Shown here: piece by piece, positions 37,128-46,357 of the stretch | Layout: every line of letters starts with the position of its first letter | Numbering within the stretch: position 1 is the first letter of the stretch | Source of the DNA: a virus | Reading direction: 5' to 3' (one strand) | Virus record (IMG/VR): IMGVR_UViG_3300046642_000056 | Location: 1-47,482 of that record | DNA: 47,482 bases | The notes under the pieces: generated by a model | Databases searched by the model: none | Seen by the model: the letters and a program-made list of their open reading frames with translations, nothing else | Told to the model about the DNA's origin: nothing | Translations under genes and position numbers: made by a program

Positions 37128-38629
37128 TAGAATATATCCGATCCGATGATATCTTCATCAATATTCGTGACAGCAATAGTATTAATTGGCTGTGTGAATG
37201 TCCACTGTTCCCATTGCATCGCTTGGGGATTTAATCCATTCTGATAGAAGCCAACTAAGAGATATCTATCAGGAAGTACGATATAGATACGCTTTTTAGT
37301 AGCATTATTGACGATTTGAACATTATTGAAGTCCGTTCTACTAAGAGATTTCCAAAAATCTTCAATTTTCCAACTTAATTCTGGACTTTGATAGCCGCCA
37401 GTGAATAATGATACTCCCTGATAGGTACAAATGACAAGAAAATCGATACTTTGAGTAGCAGAATTAAGAAATTGTGAAATTCCATGAGGTCTTGTACCTA
37501 AAGCTGCGTCCATTTCCACTAACGGCCATGAAGATGGTACATCTCCATTATCCGTAAATGACATTGAACTGTTTGGACGAAAAACGTATAGAACATCTCT
37601 AAATTCTGCCGCGTTTGAGACTGGAAATCCGTTAGGTTGAGTAGCTAATAAGCCATCAATCTGACTAATAGCCTCTGGCTCACCTTGAGCGGATACAAGA
37701 ACTAGATTAAAATCAGTATGAGTAGCTCCGAGTACTAAACGTCCATGATATTCGGTGAGGAAAGCGCCCGCAGGAATCTCACTATAATTATCAGACAAAT
37801 GCGAAGCATCTTCCAGAAGATCAGCGTCAAAAAATGATACATTATTAAGAGACGTAGACGTATTATCATTGATCACTCCATTAGGAATGAAGAAAAGGGT
37901 ATATCCTAATGGATCTCCATTATAATTAGTAATAGCAATACTAGCTACAAGATGACGTTTGACTACGTTTGGATCGCCTGAAGTTGGAATATTACCAAAA
38001 GATACAGATTGACCCGGAATATTAGTAAATGTAGTTAAAGATCCCGGAGGACTTAAATATCCTGAAATTGTCTCACTAACTACGCCATAAACGTGTAATC
38101 CTGCATCGGTATGGCCTGCCGCGCCTGCCGCTACAGTCATACCTGCACCAATAGCAGCCCCCGCAGCTTTCCTAGCAGCAGTACCATCTCCAGCATAAAC
38201 GTACAGAAATTCGCCTGTTAATCCTTGTTCAATTCCGTTAGATGAAGCAAATGGACTGATATAAGCGCGTCCGCCAAATGGCATGAACGCGAAATCTTTC
38301 ATTCCAACGATTGAAAGAACTGGTCCATGTTGCGTTGTGGAATTAACAACATGATAAATGTTCCCAGTATTAGTCCCAGGATCATAAGACAGGATAATAA
38401 GAGTATTAGCAGTAAGAGTGGGGTAGTTATAAATACGTCGTATATTTTGGAGAGGAACTTGCGCATCAACGTCCTGTGATGGAATGATACCGTCACGAGT
38501 TAATACCGAACGTCCTCGATGACGTATATTATTACTACCCTGAAAATGATCGATGGGAGTATTCTCAGGATCTCCACGGTCAAATAGACCGTTGAAGTTG
38601 TCGATTGGTTGTCCCTGATGATCTCTCAT
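37127..38629 (-). CDS. Probable tail hub/head-tail stopper (gp10-like)
   Basis: 500 residues. N-terminus MRDHQGQPIDNFNGLFDRGD then PENTPIDHFQGSNN and VLTRDGI, a pattern seen at the start of podoviral tail-hub proteins; the rest shows repeated beta segments ending in hydrophobic-G motifs, compatible with a beta-propeller. Length is near that of P22 gp10 (about 470). It follows the connector protein with a short overlap. Moderate confidence; no definitive motif. Confidence 0.55.
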   Translation of the reverse strand: MRDHQGQPIDNFNGLFDRGDPENTPIDHFQGSNNIRHRGRSVLTRDGIIPSQDVDAQVPLQNIRRIYNYPTLTANTLIILSYDPGTNTGNIYHVVNSTTQHGPVLSIVGMKDFAFMPFGGRAYISPFASSNGIEQGLTGEFLYVYAGDGTAARKAAGAAIGAGMTVAAGAAGHTDAGLHVYGVVSETISGYLSPPGSLTTFTNIPGQSVSFGNIPTSGDPNVVKRHLVASIAITNYNGDPLGYTLFFIPNGVINDNTSTSLNNVSFFDADLLEDASHLSDNYSEIPAGAFLTEYHGRLVLGATHTDFNLVLVSAQGEPEAISQIDGLLATQPNGFPVSNAAEFRDVLYVFRPNSSMSFTDNGDVPSSWPLVEMDAALGTRPHGISQFLNSATQSIDFLVICTYQGVSLFTGGYQSPELSWKIEDFWKSLSRTDFNNVQIVNNATKKRIYIVLPDRYLLVGFYQNGLNPQAMQWEQWTFTQPINTIAVTNIDEDIIGSDIF

Positions 38630-39327
38630 CGTCCAGTCCGAGTTTTATAGCCAGCCATGAAAGGCTTACGACGAGTCTGAATATCCTGCTTACCTTTTAC
38701 AGCAATTCCAATTAAACGATCTTTAGCATTCTGTCCATCATTATCTAAACTATCTGCACGGGTAGGATTCTCACCAATGTATCTTGCACATAATGCAGCC
38801 GTCCTAAATTCAAGAAACGTCCTTGAATTCATTACATTGATTGCAGTTGTAGTGGAAGATACAGTATTGGTGAAAACTTGTTTAATATAGTCGATTTTAA
38901 CATCTCTAGGAGTAGTAGCACCAAAAGTCTGAACTTCTTGCTCTAACCACGTCCAATAAATCAAATCACTGACCGGCAGATCATCTAGATAATGGGGAAG
39001 GAAGTCTCTCTTATACATGGGTACGTAAGGATCACTAGATCCCGAGAGTCTTTCCCACAATTGCTGAATTTCTACCAAATCAAGCGGAAGATCATTGGAC
39101 GTGGTGCCCTGAGCAATAATCTTAGTACCTACAGTTACAGTAATTGCAGCATTCGTCTTTTCCATTACAGGAATCTCGCTGAGCTGTAATTCCTCCTGAA
39201 GTTCAGCAAGTGCAATGTTAAAATACGGCAACATAGCCGTATAGGTATAGCTAGTCTTCGCTGTATCATTCATTAGCGAAGCTACTAAATCTAGAATATC
39301 TGATACTGTAACTGCGTTTGTAGCCAT
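38626..39327 (-). CDS. Head-tail connector (adaptor) protein
   Basis: 233 residues. N-terminal helices (SDILDLVASLMNDTAKTSYT; ALAELQEELQLSEI) followed by a strand-rich middle and a basic C-terminus resemble podoviral adaptor proteins of the gp4/tail tubular A type, which dock under the portal. Neighbours are the hub-like protein and a structural zinc protein. The fit is by architecture. Confidence 0.65.
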   Translation of the reverse strand: MATNAVTVSDILDLVASLMNDTAKTSYTYTAMLPYFNIALAELQEELQLSEIPVMEKTNAAITVTVGTKIIAQGTTSNDLPLDLVEIQQLWERLSGSSDPYVPMYKRDFLPHYLDDLPVSDLIYWTWLEQEVQTFGATTPRDVKIDYIKQVFTNTVSSTTTAINVMNSRTFLEFRTAALCARYIGENPTRADSLDNDGQNAKDRLIGIAVKGKQDIQTRRKPFMAGYKTRTGR

Positions 39328-39329
39328 GT

Positions 39330-40022
39330 TTATGCAGAGAACTTAATACCGAGTGACTTAGCCTTTTCAGGATCGTCGATAGCTTTGCAATTCGGACAAA
39401 CAGGATACAGAGGATTCTTAAGACTTCCGCAAGCCTTACAATTAACCATTGCAATAGCCTGGAAGTCTTTCAACCAGACTTTATCAAGAGTTAATTCCTT
39501 TGCAGCAATCTTCATGTCGTCAGAGATAGTTAGGGGATTACCATTGGTACGTGCCCATAACACATCTGCCATCTTCACTAATTCAGTGAACCAATTACGC
39601 TGACGAATATTAGCCTGTTCAATTAATGCTTGATGTTCAGGCTTCTTCAAGTCTTCTAGGGTATGATTACCCGGAATATAGAAAAGTCCCGGACGCTTAT
39701 CGCCCATATCACATCCAAGAATACCCGTCATAAAATCACGGACAACTGAATGTGCTACAGTAATTGAAGAATGCGGAATTTCTAGGAAAGGCTGACCTTC
39801 ATCAGTTTCCTTCCACCAACTAGATCCACCTACTATAAGAATAGCAGGTTTAGCATAACTACCTGCAGGAATATCAAAGATTCCAGGCTGAATAGTATGC
39901 TTAACTTCGTGAATAGGCTTTGGAAGAATAGAAACGATTGTAGTCTTATCGAGTTCATTGACGGGCGCACGAATAGTCATGCGCTTCATATCAATTCCTG
40001 GGAATGATCCTACGGCTCCCAT
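39330..40022 (-). CDS. Virion-associated protein with C-terminal zinc ribbon
   Basis: 230 residues. Mostly alpha/beta with several Pro-rich segments; the C-terminus has CKAC (195-198) and CPNC (209-212), a zinc ribbon. The middle includes GGSSWWKETDEGQPFLEI and NHTLEDLKKPEHQALIEQA. It starts within the stop of the next upstream gene (TAATG). Function unknown; a late structural or assembly role is likely. Confidence 0.6.
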   Translation of the reverse strand: MGAVGSFPGIDMKRMTIRAPVNELDKTTIVSILPKPIHEVKHTIQPGIFDIPAGSYAKPAILIVGGSSWWKETDEGQPFLEIPHSSITVAHSVVRDFMTGILGCDMGDKRPGLFYIPGNHTLEDLKKPEHQALIEQANIRQRNWFTELVKMADVLWARTNGNPLTISDDMKIAAKELTLDKVWLKDFQAIAMVNCKACGSLKNPLYPVCPNCKAIDDPEKAKSLGIKFSA

Positions 40023-40585
40023 TAGTTCACCTTCTCTTTTTCAAAGTTACGCGGAACTACAATAGCTTCTCCATGAGCTAATGCATCTCCTGTATCAGTT
40101 TCATTACCGAATAGTTCCTGTTGAATCGTACTGACTCTCTGCTGAGTCTCTTCTAAACTACCTGCGTTATCATCCTTATACTTACGGAGTGAATGATCTC
40201 CATAAATAGAAGCATGAATCGTATCAATCACAATCTTACAGACTTCGTAACGTGGAGGAAGTGCATTTAGTTTGTTATCCACAAATGACCAGATTGGCTC
40301 ATAGCTAATGCTATTAACCGTCATCTGAGCATTCTCCCCACTCGTATCCACGTAACTTAACCGTTCGAGAATGTATCTGTCAGCCGCCCACTGCTTGTAT
40401 TTCGGAACTTCAAATACTTGTGGCTGAAGTAATTCAACTCCTTCTGGAGTGTATTTGGACATTCTCTTTTCGAGTTGATCATTTGACCAAACAACTCTAT
40501 AGATTGGTCGATCTGAGGTCAATTCAATACCAAACTCATCTCTGAGTCTTTTATTGATTGTTTCAACAGATTCTAAGAGTTCCAT
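40022..40585 (-). CDS. Hypothetical late protein
   Basis: 187 residues, mixed helix/strand, acidic C-terminus. ESVETINKRLRDEFGIEL at the start and EETQQRVSTIQQELFGNE near the end are coiled-coil-like. It lies between the glycosyltransferase and the zinc protein with TAATG-type junctions, so it could be a target or partner of the modification cassette. No family recognised. Confidence 0.55.
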   Translation of the reverse strand: MELLESVETINKRLRDEFGIELTSDRPIYRVVWSNDQLEKRMSKYTPEGVELLQPQVFEVPKYKQWAADRYILERLSYVDTSGENAQMTVNSISYEPIWSFVDNKLNALPPRYEVCKIVIDTIHASIYGDHSLRKYKDDNAGSLEETQQRVSTIQQELFGNETDTGDALAHGEAIVVPRNFEKEKVN

Positions 40586-41373
40586 TACTTCATATCCCTA
40601 AATTGCTGTCCACCTGACATAGCAGGTTCGGCAAAGGGAGATCCAATCGTTACTCCCTGTTTAGCAACTTCAGCATCAACTTCTTCTAATGAAGGAACAT
40701 GCTGCGGAAGTTCAAATACATTCTTCTGATCAAATGTAGCTGCTGTTACCCACGTTCCATCTGGTTTACGCATCGGAAATATGGTAGCAGAAAGCATGTG
40801 ACCAACAGGACACTCCAAGTCACACCAGATTTCATATTTATAAAGGTCACGAGCGCGATTAAAGAAATCGATGTCATCGCACCAATGATCTTTTTCGCAT
40901 TGACCCAAACGGACCCAGGGTAAGTCATCAGACATTTTACGGAACACGTCAGTTTTAATAAGAACTGCGCCTAATCCCGTATTCTTGACTTGGACTAAAC
41001 CCTTTAGGCCCGGTCGAAGTACTGAAAATCGGCAAGCACCATTAGTAAACGACTCATCGAATAAAATCGGAAGATGAGGATGACTCCGCATTAAGTATAA
41101 GCCAGTAACGATATCCTTGTTATGAGAAAGAAGCTGTTTAAGGATATCCGGACGCGGAACGCAATCATCATCAATAAAGAGAATGTGACTGCAATCGTTC
41201 TTCAGGGCGATATCAATCATCGTATTACGATTACGAGCAGGTGACTGCCCATGTGCAAATGACATGATAACAGTCGTATCAGGAATATCCTTATCAATCA
41301 TATTAATATAATCATAGAAATCGGCCCTTCGAGCCATTTCAAGCGTAGGAACACCAATCATTACCTTATTCAT
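40585..41373 (-). CDS. GT-A-type glycosyltransferase
   Basis: 262 residues. VMIGVPTLEMARR at the start, SPARNRNTMIDIAL, and HILFIDDDCVPRPDILKQLL with the DDD metal-binding motif are hallmarks of the GT2-like GT-A fold; a later DIDFFNRARDLY could hold the catalytic base. It would transfer a nucleotide-sugar residue to an acceptor. With radical SAM and methyltransferase genes it makes a three-gene cassette inside the virion operon, so a virion glycan is a likely product; inference. Confidence 0.85.
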   Translation of the reverse strand: MNKVMIGVPTLEMARRADFYDYINMIDKDIPDTTVIMSFAHGQSPARNRNTMIDIALKNDCSHILFIDDDCVPRPDILKQLLSHNKDIVTGLYLMRSHPHLPILFDESFTNGACRFSVLRPGLKGLVQVKNTGLGAVLIKTDVFRKMSDDLPWVRLGQCEKDHWCDDIDFFNRARDLYKYEIWCDLECPVGHMLSATIFPMRKPDGTWVTAATFDQKNVFELPQHVPSLEEVDAEVAKQGVTIGSPFAEPAMSGGQQFRDMK

Positions 41374-41382
41374 TTCTAACTC

Positions 41383-42330
41383 CTAGTAATTCGGAAAGAA
41401 AACTGGTTGGGGGGCAGCAGGTTCTAATCCGTTCAGGATATAATCCGTGCTCCTATTAACGGTACCTTCTAACTTTTCAAGTGAATCGACTATTACCATC
41501 TCCTTGTTCTTGAGTTTGAGTTTAGCAATTGGGAGATATGTTCTCGATACATATTCTTTTGTACCAGTAACGGCGAGACTTCCTTTTCCCTTAAGTGGTA
41601 CACCACATTGGAAGCAATGGTATCTGATTTGATCTTCAAAAGCAGTAATTGGTAACTTCCACCAATCGTCTGTGGGATATAATCCACTAAACTTGTCATT
41701 TCTTAACATCGCTTGAGCGCCTGCAATTTCGCAGAAGAACGCTCGTAATGAACCATCTACCTGACAAAGCATCGCTGACCATAACTGATTAATATCACAG
41801 TTATTAATCAGTTTAACCTTCATTTCATAGGTTAATTCAGGAATATCATTCATTGAAACGTAAACTGGAGAATGTCCACTATCTTTAGTTCCGATAGGAT
41901 TACATTCCGGCCAGTCGCGCTTCATTTCAGCATATTTTTCCATATCCGTATGAACATTTAGGTTCGATACGGCTGGATTGAACGTTTCACGACAAATTTG
42001 ACCATATCCTCGAAGATTATTACTCCAAAGTCCACGATTCTCGAATGGAATATACATTCTAAGAATCTGACAAATCTCTTTGAACTGTGGATGCATCGTC
42101 GGATTTCCACCAAAGATTCCGACTACACCCCAATAATCCTTTAGAGTCTGACAGGCCCATTCAAAGTTCTCAAGACTCATCATTATTGGCTTACCGCCAA
42201 AATTAGATCCTTGAGTACAATGTGAGCAAGCTAAATCACAGGCACGAGTAATATGAATCTGAATGATTCCATTACGCCAAGTTGGTCGCTTGTCGCCGGG
42301 GGCTTTCATATTACCGAACTCAAAACTCAT
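41383..42330 (-). CDS. Radical SAM enzyme
   Basis: 315 residues. CDLACSHC (CxxxCxxC) at about 31-38 binds the 4Fe-4S/SAM site; GGNPTMHPQF matches the usual GG-E/N-P segment, and LWSNN the later strand. C-terminal cysteines (LCQVDG, FFCEIAGA, HCFQCG) suggest an auxiliary cluster (SPASM-like). Substrate unknown; next to a glycosyltransferase and a methyltransferase it may modify a sugar or a virion protein. ATGA overlap with the methyltransferase gene. Confidence 0.85.
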   Translation of the reverse strand: MSFEFGNMKAPGDKRPTWRNGIIQIHITRACDLACSHCTQGSNFGGKPIMMSLENFEWACQTLKDYWGVVGIFGGNPTMHPQFKEICQILRMYIPFENRGLWSNNLRGYGQICRETFNPAVSNLNVHTDMEKYAEMKRDWPECNPIGTKDSGHSPVYVSMNDIPELTYEMKVKLINNCDINQLWSAMLCQVDGSLRAFFCEIAGAQAMLRNDKFSGLYPTDDWWKLPITAFEDQIRYHCFQCGVPLKGKGSLAVTGTKEYVSRTYLPIAKLKLKNKEMVIVDSLEKLEGTVNRSTDYILNGLEPAAPQPVFFPNY

Positions 42331-42887
42331 AGTTTAATCCACCAAATTGATTCGTGAGTTTGTATTCCGGGGCCAAATATATCATCGACCGCATTAATTA
42401 CTCCGGGCCAATTACCAGAATAATCGTGCCCGCACAATAATCCTCCTTCTCTCATTAAATTAATTGCATGAAGAATATCAGCCTTAGCTTTATCAAAAGT
42501 ATGGATCGCGTCTATAAAAATCATGTCAGTGTATGGAACACTGAACTTCGTAAACTTTGTTTTGTGCGGGATGACTTTCCTAGTTACAATATAATCAAAT
42601 AAATTCGTGGTAAATTCAGCGTAGATTGATTTCGGATTATCCTGACTCTTTCTATAATTCTGTAATGCAATATCTGTATCTAAATCAAGTCCATCATATA
42701 AACCGTCCCAAGGGTCAATGGCATGAATTATCCCTGATAGGGTATTATCAGCCATTGCCCTTGTGGAGCGGCCCTTGTATGAACCTGCTTCTAATATAAC
42801 TTTCTTATCAGTCGCATGTTCAGCAAGGAAACGTAGCTCCCCGATACTCATCCATCCTTGAATATTATCTGCGGCAGCTACGTTCAT
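42327..42887 (-). CDS. Class I SAM-dependent methyltransferase
   Basis: 186 residues. ILEAGSYKGRSTRAMA is the SAM-binding motif I; IHAIDPWDG motif II, DMIFIDAIHTFDKAKADI motif IV and GGLLCGHDY motif V match Methyltransf_24-type enzymes. No C-terminal extension. It is the first gene of the modification cassette, directly downstream of the decoration genes. The acceptor could be a sugar or protein. Confidence 0.85.
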   Translation of the reverse strand: MNVAAADNIQGWMSIGELRFLAEHATDKKVILEAGSYKGRSTRAMADNTLSGIIHAIDPWDGLYDGLDLDTDIALQNYRKSQDNPKSIYAEFTTNLFDYIVTRKVIPHKTKFTKFSVPYTDMIFIDAIHTFDKAKADILHAINLMREGGLLCGHDYSGNWPGVINAVDDIFGPGIQTHESIWWIKL

Positions 42888-42891
42888 TAGA

Positions 42892-43239
42892 CTATGGCGC
42901 GGTTGTAGTCAGTACAGCGTACGACGGGTAGTACTTAGCCGACGCAGGATCATACACGAAGAAGTTAGGACGATTATTCCAAGTCGTCCCATTCGTGATG
43001 CTCGCTACAAGAATATTACCCGTAGTCAATACACCAAGCCAATTGGTCGTCTTGGCAATAATGCACAGCATATGCTGTCCCGTAACGGGAGGGGTAATTG
43101 TAACAAGCGCGGTCGTACCTGTAATGAAGGTAACGAACGTAGTAGGTGCAATCGTAGCTACAGCCGTCAGCGTAACCGGAGCAGGCTGTAAGTTGCTCTG
43201 TACTGTACTTAAATTCTGAAAGTTCAGATCACTCATCAT
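42892..43239 (-). CDS. Decoration-type protein, paralog A
   Basis: 115 residues, Thr/Val-rich beta protein: VTLTAVATIAPTTFVTFITG, TTALVTITPPVTG, LTTGNILV. It clearly parallels the next gene upstream (TIAP...GTTA..TI.PP..G...LTTGNI), so the two are tandem duplicates. Location just after capsid suggests head decoration or a fibre head. It is the last structural gene before the modification cassette. Confidence 0.65.
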   Translation of the reverse strand: MMSDLNFQNLSTVQSNLQPAPVTLTAVATIAPTTFVTFITGTTALVTITPPVTGQHMLCIIAKTTNWLGVLTTGNILVASITNGTTWNNRPNFFVYDPASAKYYPSYAVLTTTAP

Positions 43240-43246
43240 CTACTCC

Positions 43247-43537
43247 TTACGAAATCGCGCCAGGATACCACTTCGAGTTAAGCGAACTATAAACAAAGGC
43301 ACATACCTTGCTTGTAGTAAGCGAAACTGCTAAAGCGATATTACCCGTAGTTAACGTGGATACTCCTGCCGCGTCAGTCGCTACAAGAAATAGGACTCCA
43401 CCAAATCCAGCGAAGGGTGGAACGATTGTAGCAATTGCAGTAGTACCCGCAATGATTACTAAATCTCCCCGTGGAGCAATAGTAGCCGCTGCAGTTAACT
43501 TAACTTCACTGATACGAGTTGTTAATCCAGGAATCAT
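43247..43537 (-). CDS. Decoration-type protein, paralog B
   Basis: 96 residues: VKLTAAATIAPRGDLVIIAG, TTAIATIVPPFAGFGG, LTTGNIALAV, WYPGA at the end. Same beta pattern and order as paralog A, including the C-terminal F/Y-WYP. Duplicated decoration genes may build mixed capsid surfaces. GGAGGTTGG precedes the ATG. Confidence 0.65.
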   Translation of the reverse strand: MIPGLTTRISEVKLTAAATIAPRGDLVIIAGTTAIATIVPPFAGFGGVLFLVATDAAGVSTLTTGNIALAVSLTTSKVCAFVYSSLNSKWYPGAIS

Positions 43538-43558
43538 GCCTCCAACCTCCTTATGATT

Positions 43559-43783
43559 CTAGGACAGTGTTAACGTGTAAGTACTACCAGCGGTAGTACC
43601 TGAGACAGTAGCAGCAATCGTGCTGTAACCAGCAAACGTCTGCTGCTTACTTGCCCCCGCAAAAAAGACTGTACAGGTATTACCTAAACAGTCAAATACG
43701 AAGGAAGTAACATCTGAAAGCGTCAACGAAGTAGCTGTCTGACCAGCACCCGTCTTAGCTGTAATTGTAGCTGTACTCGGCAT
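43559..43783 (-). CDS. Small beta virion protein
   Basis: 74 residues, very Thr/Ser-rich (ITAKTGAGQTATSLTLSDVT, TIAATVSGTTAGSTYTLTLS) with two cysteines. It lies 1 nt after the capsid gene. Such short beta proteins adjacent to the capsid are usually decoration or head-completion proteins; not shown. Confidence 0.6.
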   Translation of the reverse strand: MPSTATITAKTGAGQTATSLTLSDVTSFVFDCLGNTCTVFFAGASKQQTFAGYSTIAATVSGTTAGSTYTLTLS

Positions 43784-43784
43784 A

Positions 43785-45095
43785 TTAGTACCCCGATGGA
43801 ACAGCTAAGTTATCAATGTAGGCAGTAGCAGCAGGATTAGAAACGAATACCTGCATACCGACCACCATGTAGAAGATATCTGCGGCCATCACGCCACCTG
43901 AAGCAGCGCGAATCTCGAAGATATTACGTCCATCCGTCTTGTAGAATCCGATCGGAAGGATTTCTCCACGGCCCCAGATATCATCCGTGACGAAATCAAT
44001 ACGAGTCTTATCCCAGTTGAACGAACACTTAACAGGCGCACCTGCCATCTGCATTGAATCGAAGTACATATCCAATGCTTCTTCTTTAGCCTGCTTATGA
44101 ATGACGGACACTAACTGTCCAATCTCTTCATACGCCTGCTTCTGTGCAGGATGCATCCATGCGTTCGGACTGAAATCGTTATCCAATCCCGTACGATTAC
44201 CGATCTTGTTAATCGCTAAACGGGGGAAAGGAAGAACGAGTGCAGAACTATTCGCATTAACACGATTCGAGAGAATCTCAGGAGTCGTATTACGTGCGAA
44301 TCCGAGCCACGTACCAGTGGTAGCATTGCTATCATGATACGGCACTCCGAATAGTGCAGGAAGCGAAGTGGGCGAGCTAATACCATTGGTAACAATTAAG
44401 TCACCGCCAGTAACACTAGCAATCTGCGGAGTCAGGTTAATCGTCTTGTTTTCAACGTCCCACGTAGTAATAAGCGCGCTACCGCGATTAGTAGCTAACG
44501 TGGAGTCGAAAATCTGAACGGTCTGACCATAACGCATTAAGCGTACGCCGAATCCATCGGTAGTACACACAATGACGTTCTGTCCACCCGCAGGCGTATC
44601 AGTAGTAACCGTACCGATAACACCATTACCACTCTGCATTAACTGTGCATCAAGCTGACGACGCAGTTCATCAATAGCAGTAGCAGTAAGACGACGAACA
44701 GCATTGACGATTGCCTTACGGTCATCATCAGTGCTCCACTGCGCTAACTTCGTGTATTCAATATTCTCTGATAAGAATACCGAAGTGAGTACAGCCTTAT
44801 CAAACGTCGGCCCGCCTCCACGTCCTAAATCTCCACCGTTAGGATCAAAATACTGGAAGCTGCCACCGGGACGAATTTCCAGCGGCACGCGCATCTGCCT
44901 ACTAGAAATCTTTTCTACGTCACGCTTCTTAATATTGGCGTAGAACTTATCGTCCCGCTCGAACAGTACCCTAATCTTCGGAATTACACGCTCTAATTCA
45001 AGAGCTGTAACCTGCGACTCGACCAAGGCGTGAAATCTATCCTGCCCGTTGCAAGCAACGACTGCAGAGATAAATTTCGGTAAAAAACTATGCAT
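43785..45095 (-). CDS. Major capsid protein (HK97-type candidate)
   Basis: 436 residues. AAGGACTGAAA gives a good SD for ATG 45095. It follows a scaffold-like gene. Composition (large, neutral, many T/N/G) and elements such as LTATAIDELRRQLDAQLMQS (spine helix-like), PNAWMHPAQKQAYEEIGQLV and NIFEIRAASGGVMAADIFYM fit HK97-fold capsids. Residues 38-57 (IPKIRVLFERDDKFYANIKK) recur almost intact at the end of an early zinc protein. Its gene order (portal, scaffold, capsid) is standard. Confidence 0.8.
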   Translation of the reverse strand: MHSFLPKFISAVVACNGQDRFHALVESQVTALELERVIPKIRVLFERDDKFYANIKKRDVEKISSRQMRVPLEIRPGGSFQYFDPNGGDLGRGGGPTFDKAVLTSVFLSENIEYTKLAQWSTDDDRKAIVNAVRRLTATAIDELRRQLDAQLMQSGNGVIGTVTTDTPAGGQNVIVCTTDGFGVRLMRYGQTVQIFDSTLATNRGSALITTWDVENKTINLTPQIASVTGGDLIVTNGISSPTSLPALFGVPYHDSNATTGTWLGFARNTTPEILSNRVNANSSALVLPFPRLAINKIGNRTGLDNDFSPNAWMHPAQKQAYEEIGQLVSVIHKQAKEEALDMYFDSMQMAGAPVKCSFNWDKTRIDFVTDDIWGRGEILPIGFYKTDGRNIFEIRAASGGVMAADIFYMVVGMQVFVSNPAATAYIDNLAVPSGY

Positions 45096-45097
45096 TT

Positions 45098-46357
45098 TCA
45101 GTCCTTCATGAGGTAATCTCGACTAGACATTCCTTTTGGTAAAGCTCGCGCTTTATCCTTATCGGAATTTCCAGACGATTTACGTTCGGTAGTTTCCCTC
45201 TTAACTGTAGACGGACGGCCCACAGGAAGAGGATTATTCCTCTCATTAGGACGATTGTTGCCCCGTCCTTTAAGGGCTTCGTTGCGTGTCTTACGAATAA
45301 TATCAGGTAATAACCCTTTAGCCTTGGACAAGTAGGCAGAACGAATTTTGTCCAGGGATTCCTGATTGAAATTTACTTCAGCAGCTTTCTCCCAAAGTTT
45401 ATCTAAAATGCTACGGAATCGAGTATCTTTATCGATTTGCTGTGCAAGATTATCTGCACAATCCCGTAAAGCCTTCTGCTTCTGCCAATCATTCATTGAT
45501 TCTTTAGGATCAAGATTCTTATCAATGATTGACTTCACAGTATTGTCGATTCGGGTATTAACCGTATCAACATGCGTGTTTAACTGAGTCGTCCTAAATT
45601 CCTGCTCACGCTGATCTAATTCAGCTTCCTTAGCATCCTTAGTAGCAGGACGATTAGAAAGTCGGACGGGCGGCTCGAATTTATCAGAGTTAAAGATGAA
45701 CTTGTATAATAAAGCCGCAGCCGTCTTAGTATCAGCGTCTTCCGAACGATGCATCATTACAGTAATATTCTTGACTACGTTGCCAAGAACTGTGTAATAA
45801 GCATTCGGATCTACCGATTGCAACTGTTCAAGATAAGTATCAGCCAATGAACCAAATGCTTCAGGATCATCCTCTTTAAGCGCCTTGAGGATTGTTGTAG
45901 CTTTACCCTGAGATAGTTCTTCAGCAAATTTGTCTAACGTGCCAGCTTTATCAACAGCTAACTTTGCATCTGCAAGACTTGGCAGAAGTTCGGAATACTT
46001 CTGTTCACGATAAACTGCCTTATCGAGATGCGGAAATTCTTTGAAGATTTGTGGATATTTAGCTAGAACTTCCTTACGACGAACCGGCATAACCAGTTCA
46101 TCTTCATCTACTTTATCATCTAATTCTTCTTCGAGTTCGTCTTCGAGAGACTTTTCTTTCGTTTCTTTATCGTCTTCTTCTGTTGTTTCTTCAGGATCTT
46201 CTTCATCAGTTTCTGTAGTTTCTTCCAGTTTAAGGTCAATTGGCTCATCATCTTTTAAGTAGTCTGCCATATCTGAGACAGACATCTTACCTGATTCAAT
46301 TGTAGCCGAATCGTCCGATGAATAAAAAGGTTGAAACTTATGATTGAGTGGGAACAT
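45098..46357 (-). CDS. Scaffolding-type protein (acidic, coiled coil)
   Basis: 419 residues. GGAGAAGGATA precedes ATG 46357. About 35-95 is highly acidic (ETTETDEEDPEETTEEDDKE); about 150-345 is helical coiled coil; the C-terminus is basic (NEALKGRGNNRPNERNN ... RKSSGNSDKDKARALPKG), which is where scaffolds usually bind capsid. The first bases overlap the portal end. No protease gene is visible. Confidence 0.7.
   Translation of the reverse strand: MFPLNHKFQPFYSSDDSATIESGKMSVSDMADYLKDDEPIDLKLEETTETDEEDPEETTEEDDKETKEKSLEDELEEELDDKVDEDELVMPVRRKEVLAKYPQIFKEFPHLDKAVYREQKYSELLPSLADAKLAVDKAGTLDKFAEELSQGKATTILKALKEDDPEAFGSLADTYLEQLQSVDPNAYYTVLGNVVKNITVMMHRSEDADTKTAAALLYKFIFNSDKFEPPVRLSNRPATKDAKEAELDQREQEFRTTQLNTHVDTVNTRIDNTVKSIIDKNLDPKESMNDWQKQKALRDCADNLAQQIDKDTRFRSILDKLWEKAAEVNFNQESLDKIRSAYLSKAKGLLPDIIRKTRNEALKGRGNNRPNERNNPLPVGRPSTVKRETTERKSSGNSDKDKARALPKGMSSRDYLMKD

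Noticed and set aside
46041-46262. Serine-rich plus-strand frame
   Set aside because: It is the antisense of the acidic Glu/Asp codons of the scaffold-like gene.
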